Shown here one piece after another: positions 27,001-33,600 of a stretch of DNA of 64,000 nt (within the stretch, counting starts at the first letter, position 1; each line of letters starts with the position of its first letter). A program made the translations under genes and the position numbers. The DNA is taken from positions 24,105,362 to 24,169,361 of the forward strand of contig OX453281.1 in NCBI GenBank assembly GCA_949710005.1, in the 5' to 3' direction. The notes below the pieces were generated by a model, which saw only the letters and a list, made by a program, of their open reading frames with translations, was not told where the DNA came from and searched no databases. Source of the DNA: Ricordea florida (taxonomy: Eukaryota > Cnidaria > Anthozoa > Corallimorpharia > Ricordeidae).

Positions 27001-27322
27001 CCATGGCTGCTGGCTTTTGAGCTCTACTTTTTGTATATTTTTTTTGGTAGCAACAGGGTCTTATCCCTTCTACCACTGTCGCCTTAATGCGCACATATGT
27101 CGTTTTAGCTCTCAGACTTCTTAGTTTCCCGTATTTACTTCCGTTTTTCATAGCCTGGGTGAGTACATTCAATGGCATCTTGACAACAAAGGAGCCGAAC
27201 CGGTTCCTGGATTGGACGAATTACCGCCGGAAGTGCATTTAAAGCACGTGGTCAGTGCGTGGCAGCTGTCGGTCGAGCTGAGTGAGAGTTATCACGACAA
27301 GAGAGACTCCGCTGCAGCCTAA
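2044..27322 (+). CDS. RNF213: RNF213-like E3 ubiquitin ligase, C-terminal part (5' partial)
   Basis: Homolog of the giant AAA+/RING ligase RNF213 (mysterin); only the part from the RING onward is in the window. Exons: 2044-2229, 3490-3738, 5074-5185, 6390-6818, 7362-7481, 7913-8023, 8582-8635, 9424-9624, 10368-10446, 11462-11496, 11906-12003, 12711-12864, 14108-14282, 15443-15543, 15994-16051, 16199-16398, 18759-18900, 19399-19482, 20455-20635, 21019-21226, 22110-22184, 23267-23464, 24295-24384, 25071-25243, 27154-27322. All have AG/GT borders and phases add up to 1226 codons and a TAA. Counting from the first whole codon, the RING is at residues 6-45 (C-x2-C, CGH, C-x2-C, CPVC) and an RZ-type finger at 515-538 (CPKGH...CPEC). 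The remaining helical C-terminus matches human RNF213 in order (for example NSFFMELVSTLCF, GFLSSAGGSPEM). The family ubiquitylates proteins and bacterial lipopolysaccharide and acts on lipid droplets and pathogens. The AAA+ core must lie upstream. A possible poly(A) signal is at 27510. Confidence 0.93.
2397..2681. repeat. Two adjacent long hairpins (foldbacks)
   Basis: The first palindrome (2397-2525) has about 60-bp arms beginning GTTAATTATACAACTACCTC and its complement. The second (2535-2681) begins GGACTCCGTGCTTGTCCAAT and ends with the complement GCATGGAGTCC. Both contain the word TTGGACA near their centres or arms, so they look like related elements. They lie in the intron after the RING exon. 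Confidence 0.8.
4366..4680 (+). repeat. Dispersed repeat with a short internal duplication
   Basis: A 50-bp unit starting TAATCAAACACGAGA is present twice in tandem. It is followed by a segment containing GAGCTTAAAATACGACGCGC, GTGTTTGATATGTGATGA and TATCCAAACAC. The same string of motifs recurs at 21795-22085 and in part at 7138-7205, so this is a dispersed repeat family of roughly 300 bp. Confidence 0.7.
6034..6337 (+). repeat. tRNA-derived SINE (family 1, plus strand) with ATT tail
   Basis: The head reads GGGGAGCAGGGTTGGCGCAG, with A-box TGGCGCAGTGG and a B-box-like CTCGATTCCC. A non-tRNA body follows (TCTACTCTGCTCCGAGAGG, TCTCCGGGTACTCCGG) and a long (ATT)n tail from 6268 to 6337. A 10-bp duplication (GAGAGTGGTG) disturbs the head. 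A second copy in reverse lies at 22316-22497. It is intronic in the RNF213-like gene. Confidence 0.85.
6878..7070 (+). repeat. Imperfect triplicated 35-bp motif
   Basis: The word AGCTTTCCAAAGAATGGTCA and the following CACTGCATGGT occur three times with small changes (near 6881, 6930 and 7031). The last two are preceded by a shared AGTACTGTTCAGT. It is intronic and has no coding potential. Confidence 0.65.
8042..8217. repeat. Long inverted repeat with a hammerhead-like core in its loop
   Basis: The left arm 8042-8105 and right arm 8157-8217 are near-perfect complements (AACATTCTTCTCGGCGTCTT and so on). The loop holds CTGAGGA (8125), a GGCA/TGCC hairpin and GAAAC (8145), in the order and spacing of the hammerhead ribozyme core CUGANGA-stem II-GAAA. 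No cleavage triplet with usable stems I and III is visible. It is intronic. Confidence 0.6.
8770..9160. repeat. Composite palindromic repeat, copy 1
   Basis: It contains the palindrome CCACTATCTATTCTGTGATA with its mirrored half, then GCGTAATGGCGGCCGCTTCT and TGATAGTTGACGAGGGCGCA with their mirrored partners, and ends in AGAAACACGAG and CTCGTG-type inverted words. The same string of modules is found at 28976-29290 and, in part, inverted at 30005-30180. It has no coding capacity. Confidence 0.7.
9940..10118 (+). repeat. TTATTG/TTG microsatellite
   Basis: A run of (TTATTG)n and (TTG)n units with a few interruptions lies in an intron of the RNF213-like gene. The long hydrophobic frames it opens are artefacts of the repeat. 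Confidence 0.9.
10552..10672. repeat. Intronic foldback
   Basis: GAAGATATGAGTTTTATTTT is mirrored by AAAATAAAATTCATATCTTC, with a GC-rich loop containing the self-complementary words GCTACGCTCGCTCG. No target duplication was identified. Confidence 0.65.
11462..12003 (+). other. RZ-type zinc finger, split over two exons
   Basis: A 35-nt micro-exon (11462-11496) and a 98-nt exon (11906-12003) together encode CPKGHPYYIGD-CGRP followed by CPEC. This is the RZ finger signature shared by RNF213 and ZNFX1, known in RNF213 to be needed for lipopolysaccharide ubiquitylation. The Cys and His ligands expected from the family are all present. Confidence 0.85.
11619..11690 (+). repeat. ATG microsatellite
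   Basis: About 16 ATG/ATGGTG triplets lie in the intron between the two RZ-finger exons. Confidence 0.85.
13106..13405 (-). mobile_element. Harbinger-like MITE family A, copy 2
   Basis: It has the same terminal inverted repeats as copy 1, flanked by the direct triplet TAA on both sides (13103-13105 and 13406-13408). The interior is in the opposite orientation to copy 1: T-tracts followed by the complement of TTCRTGCA. It lies in the intron after the exon at 12711-12864. Confidence 0.85.
14448..14642 (+). repeat. 32-bp tandem repeat, six units
   Basis: The unit begins GACCAAGCGTGAGGTCAAGA and continues TGGCTGCATATT. Six copies follow head to tail, the last two with substitutions. The downstream flank (to about 14805) carries further inverted words such as CCATCTTGACCG and CGAGTAGCCAATCAGA, so the array probably expanded from one end of a larger repeat. 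Confidence 0.85.
15785..15945 (+). repeat. GAT/GATAAT microsatellite
   Basis: An imperfect run of GAT, GGT and GATAAT units lies about 50 bp upstream of the exon at 15994. It is intronic. Confidence 0.85.
16442..16579. repeat. Long perfect-arm hairpin
   Basis: About 50-bp arms (GGATCAATGTAAGTATCTGG and its complement, with a shared CACCTACCCCTCCCCTAACC) flank a short AT-rich loop. It is intronic in the RNF213-like gene. Confidence 0.85.
16681..16975 (-). repeat. SINE-like repeat family 3 (minus strand)
   Basis: The minus strand reads GTGGAGACACGGTAGTGTTG, then GTGGTTAGCGTGTCGGAC, GGGCTCC-type words, AAGAAACTTAACTCCACACT, GTGTATAAATGGGTACC and a 3' end GCGCCTTTACCTACC. The same order recurs at 57872-58616. 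The head resembles a degenerate tRNA (TAGTGTTGTGGTTAGCG). Confidence 0.8.
17670..17963 (+). mobile_element. Harbinger-like MITE family A, copy 3
   Basis: Terminal inverted repeats match copies 1 and 2 and are flanked by TAA on both sides (17667-17669 and 17964-17966). It has the same orientation and internal motif order as copy 1. Confidence 0.87.
18187..18652 (+). repeat. tRNA-derived SINE family 2, copy 1
   Basis: The head GACCGGTTAGTTCAGTTGGT with TAGAGCACC (A box) and GGGTTCAAACCCC (B box) is followed by a fixed body (CACTCAGGGTCTTAAAAA, CTTCTCGGATAAG, CGCTATATAAATTA) and an (ATTATC)n tail. Sister copies at 22716 and 57976 share head and body, which shows this is a SINE and not a tRNA gene. 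Confidence 0.87.
19866..20418 (+). repeat. AGT/AGC microsatellite followed by a GTACTC/GTAGTC repeat
   Basis: About 350 bp of AGT/AGC triplets (19866-20225) changes abruptly into about 190 bp of GTACTC, GTAGTC and CTAGTC hexamers (to 20418), ending only 37 bp before the exon at 20455. GTGGTG-rich DNA precedes it from 19565. The poly-Ser, poly-Val and poly-Thr frames are products of the repeat. Confidence 0.92.
21489..21757 (+). repeat. 19-bp minisatellite, about 14 units
   Basis: Units of TAGTATAACAAATCTTGTA are repeated head to tail with only scattered substitutions. They lie in the intron between the exons at 21019-21226 and 22110-22184. There are no spacers, so it is not a CRISPR array. 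Confidence 0.95.
21795..22085 (+). repeat. Second copy of the dispersed repeat seen at 4366
   Basis: It shares CAAACACGAGA, GAGCTTAAAATACG followed by CGCGCAGCGG, GTGTTTGATATGTGATGA and CGGATATCCAAACACGTCAC with 4366-4680. It lacks the internal duplication of that copy. Confidence 0.75.
22316..22497 (-). repeat. tRNA-derived SINE family 1 (minus strand)
   Basis: Reverse-strand counterpart of the 6034 copy, with GGGGAAGCAGGGTTGGCGCA, a B box (GGTTCGCTTCC) and the TCTACTCTGCTCCGAGTGG body. It lacks the duplication in the head of the other copy. Confidence 0.85.
22716..23149 (+). repeat. tRNA-derived SINE family 2, copy 2
   Basis: The head GACCGGTTACCTCAGTTGGT and B box GGGTTCGAACC are followed by the same CACTCAGGGTCTTAAAAA body as the 18187 copy. 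The 3' part differs, with GAGGCGCCTTTACAAGC and a body resembling a second subfamily. It is intronic. Confidence 0.83.
23581..23752. repeat. Long intronic hairpin
   Basis: Arms of about 75 bp (GTAATCATACGGTTTTTCTC and complement AGAAAAGCCGTATGATTAC) enclose GAGCCGCTTCGGCGAG, itself a small palindrome. Confidence 0.8.
24472..24680 (+). repeat. 112-bp tandem duplication
   Basis: The segment beginning CCAACCACTAAGTTACTTTT at 24472 is repeated from 24584, each unit including an (AAT)n stretch and ending in CCCCTACCCCTACC. The two units are almost identical, so the duplication is recent. Confidence 0.85.
25318..25739. mobile_element. Foldback element with internal CCCTGTTTAAGACA repeats
   Basis: Ends CCCGGGGGGATACTC and GAGTACCCCCTCCCGGG are inverted. 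Between them the word TACCCTG(T/A)TTAAGACA or a close variant occurs about seven times at irregular spacing of roughly 20-110 bp. No coding frame. It lies in the last intron of the RNF213-like gene. Confidence 0.75.
26263..26356. mobile_element. 94-bp MITE
   Basis: Terminal repeats CCCTTTCACTCCCAAGAG and CTCTTGGGAGTGAAGGGG are flanked by TAA and TTA. The ends resemble those of the 45380-45584 element. Confidence 0.7.
26928..27097. repeat. Long hairpin just before the last RNF213-like exon
   Basis: Arms of about 80 bp (CGCATTAAGGC, GTAGAAGGGAT, GCTACCAAAAA, AGAGCTCAAAAG and their complements) end 56 bp before the final exon at 27154. The short loop contains CCATGGCTGCTGG. Confidence 0.85.
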
Positions 27323-27856
27323 ATTACATTAGTAAACTACTCTCTGTTTTAAACGAACTGGCCTTTATTTTTTGTCATTTTTTCCCAGTTTGGAGAAGAA
27401 CAGTTTGTCAAAGAAATTAGACTTTCCCAGTAGATGTTGAACTTGTTTATCTATCCAGAATTGCTTATTTTTCAGCATAGGTAATCAAGTGGTTTCGAGG
27501 GCAATTTGAAATAAATGAACACAAGTAAACGTTTCAAAGACTGAAAAAATTGCACGAGCCCACGAATTTGTTGTCGGTGAAAAATTTGCGAGTGCTTATT
27601 TAAACAAAATTGCACTCGAAATCGTTTTATTACTTGTTAATAAGATACATGCAAAAATTTTAAATTGACGTGCTCTCAGCCAATCAGTGCGCTGAAATTT
27701 TTGGAAGAATATTACTAAAACCATAATAAAAATTTGGCATCCGGGAGGACATCTCCTTGTCACTGATGACAGTGAACTTGTTAAACGTTTGGGCCAAGTA
27801 GTTTTAGATTAAAGTAAATCCTCTTAAATGTTAACATGAATGGGACATTATAAACT

Positions 27857-28152
27857 TAAGTAATGGTCCGCGTAAGAACTAGGCAGGTCAAACGCAAAAT
27901 CGATTAAAAAGTGTGAACTTTTAATTGTTAATATCAATTAAATCGACGAATCTGATTGGTGGACGGCCAAAAATCGCCGAAAAAACAATGAAAAACCCGA
28001 CATAAACAACATTTTTCTCCTTAGTTTTCCCTAGGTCCCTCCTGTCTACCTCACGGTCAAATATTAGCATTGTTCTATGCGCCAATCAAAAGTTAGAGCT
28101 ATTGCACTAGCCTATTGTTCTTTTGCCTAGTTCTTACGCGGACCATTACTTA
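27857..28152. mobile_element. MITE flanked by a 27-bp direct repeat
   Basis: Terminal repeats TAAGTAATGGTCCGCGTAAG and its complement enclose about 250 bp of non-coding DNA. A perfect 27-bp direct repeat (TTAAAGTAAATCCTCTTAAA plus TGTTAAC) lies at 27809-27835 and 28150-28176. Confidence 0.75.
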
Positions 28153-28905
28153 AAGTAAATCCTCTTAAATGTTAACCTGGTAGAGTTTTATTCATCCCCT
28201 GCCAAAATTTAACCTATGGACAAATGGTTTTTACATGTTTTTTTTTTAAATATTTTAGAATTGGCATAGCTATCACTCGATGGTAATCCTTTCTGTAAGC
28301 TATCGTATTTCTAAATAATCATTTTAGTTTTCATATTTTTTAAGTTTGAGAATGTTATAAATTTTTCTATGCACTATATATGTAGTTATGGTGTTATATG
28401 AGGTAACTTGGAAGAATAGTTGTCGCTGTGTTTTGGTATATTCTAATAAACGTTTGATGGCGTACATTTGCGGTGTGCAAATTTCGCGGCATAAATCAGT
28501 AAATTTATGTTGTTTATAAGTTCATTAAGTCTTCTTTTTCTAAATTTTAAAGTTTTCGAAAAACCTTATTCCTTTTTCACAGGTCATTGGTTTTACTTTT
28601 ACGAGGGTGATCTCGCGTTTGATATCAAGGTCAAAGTGTAAGATCGTATCCAAGTTTACAAAAAAAAACAGCGAACTCACTGCGCGAAACATATTTAGTT
28701 AATTATTCACTCAATTTGATTGTGAACAGTTTTCATTTTCAAGTGGTCTCTCTAGATCGTGATTGGCACTGTAATCATCACATGAAAGAGTTAAAAATTG
28801 AATTGAACGATCTCCTTGTCCTAATATTTAATGAATGAGGTCTTGGTTCTATTTGGCTACGCCCTGTAAGTTTTTTGGAGGGAAAAACATCACAACTTTA
28901 ATAAA

Positions 28906-30585
28906 AGTCTACTTGTAGACTAATACAAATGCCCCAATCTGATTGGCTGAGCTGCTGCAGACTATCAGCCATTAGTATAAATCTACTAGCGTTCTATCCC
29001 AAATGCCGCGCTCTGATTGGCTACGTTACCCACTATCTATTCTGTGATAGATAGTGAGTAGCGTAATGGCGGCCGCTTCTTCACGTTTTCGAAGTGTCTG
29101 TGAAGAAGATTTAGACAGTTTACTGTTTGAGGCTGTTCCAGAAAAGACAAAGTTTTGAACGACTAGTAGATTTATACTAAAACAATTAGATTATTCGCTC
29201 TCGATTTCTATGCGTGATAGTTAACTCGGACTGCGCCCTCGTCAACTATCACGCGATAGAAATCTCGAGCTCATAATCTAATTGTTTATTAGACAGAACT
29301 TGGTTGAAGATCGTTTTCAAAATGGCGACGTCTTCGCGCTTAAGCGAAGTTTGGCATGAAGATTTAGTATTTAGTTTTTTTTTTCTTTTTACCGACACAT
29401 GACTTGTCTTCGGCCTCATCAACTATCACCCCATAGAAATCTCGAGCTCATAATCTATTTGTTAATTATAACATAGCTTTGGGTAAGCGCGCGCTATGAT
29501 TGGGTAATACGCGCGATCCATTTGCTCATGGGCTGCATGCTGACCTCGGATTGTAAAGTTGCGAAGCGTCAAGTTATAAAAGAGGGTCGTGAAGGGGTAA
29601 AATGGGAATTGGGATTGGCCGGGTTTGGCTTGGGATTTAAGTCACTGGGAGTGGGATTCGGTCTCTAAGAATGGGGATCTTTTTTCCGAATTCTACCAGC
29701 AGGAATGGGATTTGAACACTGGGAAGAGGGATTTCGAAAAAAAATGGGCTGAGAAATGGGATTGATACCCCTCCCCTCCTTCCCTTCAGGACCCTCATAA
29801 AAGACTCGATGGTTTCACACCTTGACGATTTCTTCGGCCTCATCAACTATAACCTCATAGAAATTGAAAGCGAATAATCTAATTGTTTTAGTAAAAATCA
29901 TAATACACAAATCATGTGTCAGTTTAAAAAAGCACCAAAATACTCAATCTTCCTGCAAAACTTCGCTACAAGCTCCCATACGTCGCCATTTTGAAAACGA
30001 TCTTCAACCAAGTGCTGTCTAATAAACAATTAGATTATGAGCTCGAGATTTCTATCGTCTGATCACCCATAGAAATCGAGAGCGAATAATCTCATTGTTT
30101 TAATATAAAAATACTAGTCGTTCAAGACTTTGTCTTTTCTGAAAACCTCGACAAGTAAACTGTCTAAATCTTCTCAACGGGCACTCCTAAATTGATCACG
30201 TGAAGCGATAGTATTCGTCCGCGGAGACACACAATCAGCGCGCCCTTCCCCCCGAGGAAAATTCCCGGATGGATAGTGCCCGTCCGTGAAAATGTGAATT
30301 TTCTGACAGTTATACCGTATTTTTTAGGCAATGTACGTTGCGAATTAATGAAATTTCAGGCTGTGCGTATGGATAAATATTCGATTTATCTGCAATTAGT
30401 TAGTTTTGATTGTTTTTCAACTGGCGCGCGGAAGAAAATTTAGTGGTGAACAATAATATAAAGACAGTAGAGTGTTTATGTCTCGGAACTATCGGTCCGA
30501 TAGTTCCTCGACAGAAACACTGTATTGTAATAGCTCAGCCAATTAGATTGCAGCATTGCATTAGTCTGCAAGTAGATTTTTACTC
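28906..30585. repeat. Nest of inverted repeats upstream of PTPA
   Basis: The outer arms AGTCTACTTGTAGACTAATA (28906) and CATTAGTCTGCAAGTAGA (about 30555) are inverted, with a shared CAGCCAAT(C/T)AGATTG. Inside lie a copy of the 8770-type composite (28976-29290) and its inverted partner (30005-30180). A second inverted pair around GATCGTTTTCAAAATGGCGA sits at about 29306 and 29990, and a further inverted pair with ATAAAAGAGGGTCGTGAAGG lies at 29573-29806. This reads as successive insertions into foldback elements. Confidence 0.7.
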
Positions 30586-30660
30586 CTGAGAGAAGACTGG
30601 AAACGGATCGGCATAAGAAGGCCGTGACCAATAACAGAGGTCTTGGTGCAAACTTTCAAA

Positions 30661-33600
30661 ATGGCGGCTACACAGAAAGGTAAGGCTTGAAAAAGTTGAG
30701 AGTCGGCAAAGTGAAAATGAAGAACTAGCGTACCCCGAAAAGTACGAGTGTCAATGATGCTTCATTTGCTTTAGCAGATGCCACCACAGGATCATCGTTG
30801 GATGCGCCGGTGTTTATGGTACCGAAGCGTGAAATCTTGAGTCCCGCAGATCTCGTGAAATGGGAGAAATCCCAGGTTGGTACTTGTTGTTCGTGCATTG
30901 TTTATTCAAGTCATTACCATCTGTTGAAATTCATACCAGTACCTTTTTATTTCCAAATCAAAAACAGCGAGAAATACATTTTTTTGCGTCCTCGAGACAG
31001 GAACAGTTTTTGTTGGACTTCGAAAACAAGGTTGTGACATTTTGCACGTTTTACTGACTTTCGTCCAAAGCTCTTCTGCTGGGTTTTAAATTACTTCATT
31101 TCTTGATAAAGGAAAAAAAACAACTCGGAATTCCAAAGAGATCAAGCATTCGAGGAAAACATCTAATATATATGAACTCATGTAGTATTGTACTTATTTT
31201 TTCTAGTTTGACGGACCAAATAAATTTTCATATAACCCTCTTTCATTACATGTATGCATGCTGAAGATACACTGTTTCGTATCGAAGTTTCCAAGACACA
31301 ACTACTTCATGTGCATAGTAATAACTGTACATATACTTTTACATCCTCAGCTGCACGATGAAGTATGTGATATAGCTAATATAATGCTTAAATAATATTG
31401 CTCCATTTCAAGAATTGAGAATTTTGATACTCTTCAATTAATGTGTATAGTTTTTGCTAGTTTTCCTATGTTTCCATGCCACTCCATACTTTATAAGGCC
31501 AAACTACAGAATACAGGGCCACTTATTTACATACCACTGGAAAACAATAGTGTCCATTGTTATCTGCTTCGTTCTACAAAAGCCTCTGACACCTGTAAAC
31601 GAGGTGGACCAAGGTAGCCCTGTATTCTGTAGTTGCTCCCTTTATTATGTATGCTATAGGTACACTGTTTGTTCCTTAAAAACAAATATCTGCACTGTAT
31701 TATTCTACAGTACAGCTAAGCTTTTATTGAGCTTTTGAGCTGTTATGTTGTAGGCGTACAGCGATTTTCTTGGATTTGTCCTTACACTGAATGGGGCAGT
31801 TAAAGGAAAAACAATATCAGATCCATGTCATGAATCAGAGGTAAGGCAGGTACGAGAGAAAATTCCAGCAGCAATTTTATCAACTCCAAAGTGTAACTTG
31901 AGTGACTGGGTTGCCCCACTAATAGCTGGAGTCAGCAAAGATATTAGGTCTTTTTAAAGCAAACGACAGAGTGTAATGTCTGAAAAGTCACACTAAAGTC
32001 ACTACAGTTATCTGATCAACTTATTTCACGTTGCCTTTTGTATTTCAATTTGCATCACCAGTATCTTCAAAAACCTTCATGTGACCTTTTATAATTTCAC
32101 TATACACACTATAATGTTAGGGTTGCCATGTATTATGATTTTTATCATTCTATTATATTGGGATCTTACACAAAGCTCCAGCATTGCTTTTGAGATTTGA
32201 TAGGTAAATTGCATGCAGTCTCTAGAGTTTGAGGGGTGCAATGCCTAATTGTTTACATGTATGTGGTAAAATTAGACTGTTGCTATAAATGTTACCCAAT
32301 TGGGCTGACCAGGAAACCTGCATTGGTGGATTGCTGAACCTGTTATGAAAACATGATCAAAATTAGATATGGACAGACATGTTACATGTATATGTTGTAG
32401 TTCAGTTTTTTCCTTGGGTCAAATTTTATTTTCCTTTGTTTTTTGGTATGGTAATGTGTGTTGGACTCAAACGTGATGTCCTACTAGAATGTTTATAGAT
32501 GTTTTGTAAGCTCTAATTATAGGTTTCCCAACTTCCCTTTTTTATGTGGTTATCGCATGTAGCAGTTGCTGCGGTCGCCACTCCCTTAGCCACAATATCC
32601 GTGTAAGGGACACTACAGCCAGTTAGCAAGTGCCGCGCTCACTGTGCGTGCACGTTTTCCTGCCTATAAAAGTAGAGGTTTTGCGTAGCTCGTGTAGTTC
32701 TTAGTGTGGACGCCACGGTGTTGGCACTGTCACGGCATTTGGCCAGTTATTACTATCCACGCTAGCTCTCAAACGCTACATCACGCTGGTGCACGAGTGT
32801 AGACCAAAGTAAGTCATTTTCACTTTACAGTTTTCATATTGTTTCAGTTAGCTTTAGTTTTATTACTATCGTGTCCTTCTAGGTCCGTAATACATTTTCT
32901 TCGCGTTTAGCGTTTAGTTCTTTATTAACCAGATTATTCTCAAGTTTCGCGTCCTTTATCGTTTTATATTGAAGTTAGTTTATCCTTGCTTAGTGATACA
33001 TTATGCGTCGTTGTATCTTTGTTTGCGAATCTTTTCTGATTATCGGTAACTGTTATGCTGAAGTTAGTCTAATCGTATTCAATGTAATTGTCGTATTTCA
33101 GTTCGAACCGACAATCCAACAATCCGATATTTCAACAATTCAGCAATCAGCAATCAAGATACGAACGCTACAACTTAGTGAAGTGAAATCTTCTGTCGTC
33201 GAATCTACTGTAATTTACGTAACGCTACTTATGTCAATAAACTCTGTGTTCAATTGGATCGAGTTCGAAATCTATCCAGTGCACCACACCACCCAAATGT
33301 GATTCGCTTGGATTCGGTCAATAGTTAGTCGCGCTATTCTTGCGGGTTACATTTTCGTTCGAATTTGTCACACCTACATTGGGTTTTGCGACATCGTCAA
33401 AGATTACGAAAGCCACGTGGTAATTCCATCGTCATCGTAAATCGTCTCGCATGTCCGACGTATCTCTCAGTAACCACATCCGGTGAAAACAGAACAAACT
33501 AAGCTCAAGTTACGCCGCACGTCCAATTACAGTGGTTTATCTTTCATCGCCTCTCAAGAAGTCAAGCACACTCACTGTTATCACATTATCACCGGAAAGG

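Larger units (their letters stand above)
27323..30660. other. Intergenic region between the RNF213-like gene and PTPA
   Basis: No convincing gene was found. The first 500 bp may hold the 3' UTR of the upstream gene (AATAAA at 27510). The rest consists of the element at 27857, about 700 bp of AT-rich unique sequence (28150-28860), and the inverted-repeat nest at 28906-30585. The promoter of PTPA must lie in the last part; no clear TATA box was seen. Confidence 0.7.

Noticed and set aside
33003..33302. A 99-codon frame, repeated at 40381-40680
   Set aside because: It lies wholly within the LTRs, is identical in both, and resembles no known protein; most likely chance.
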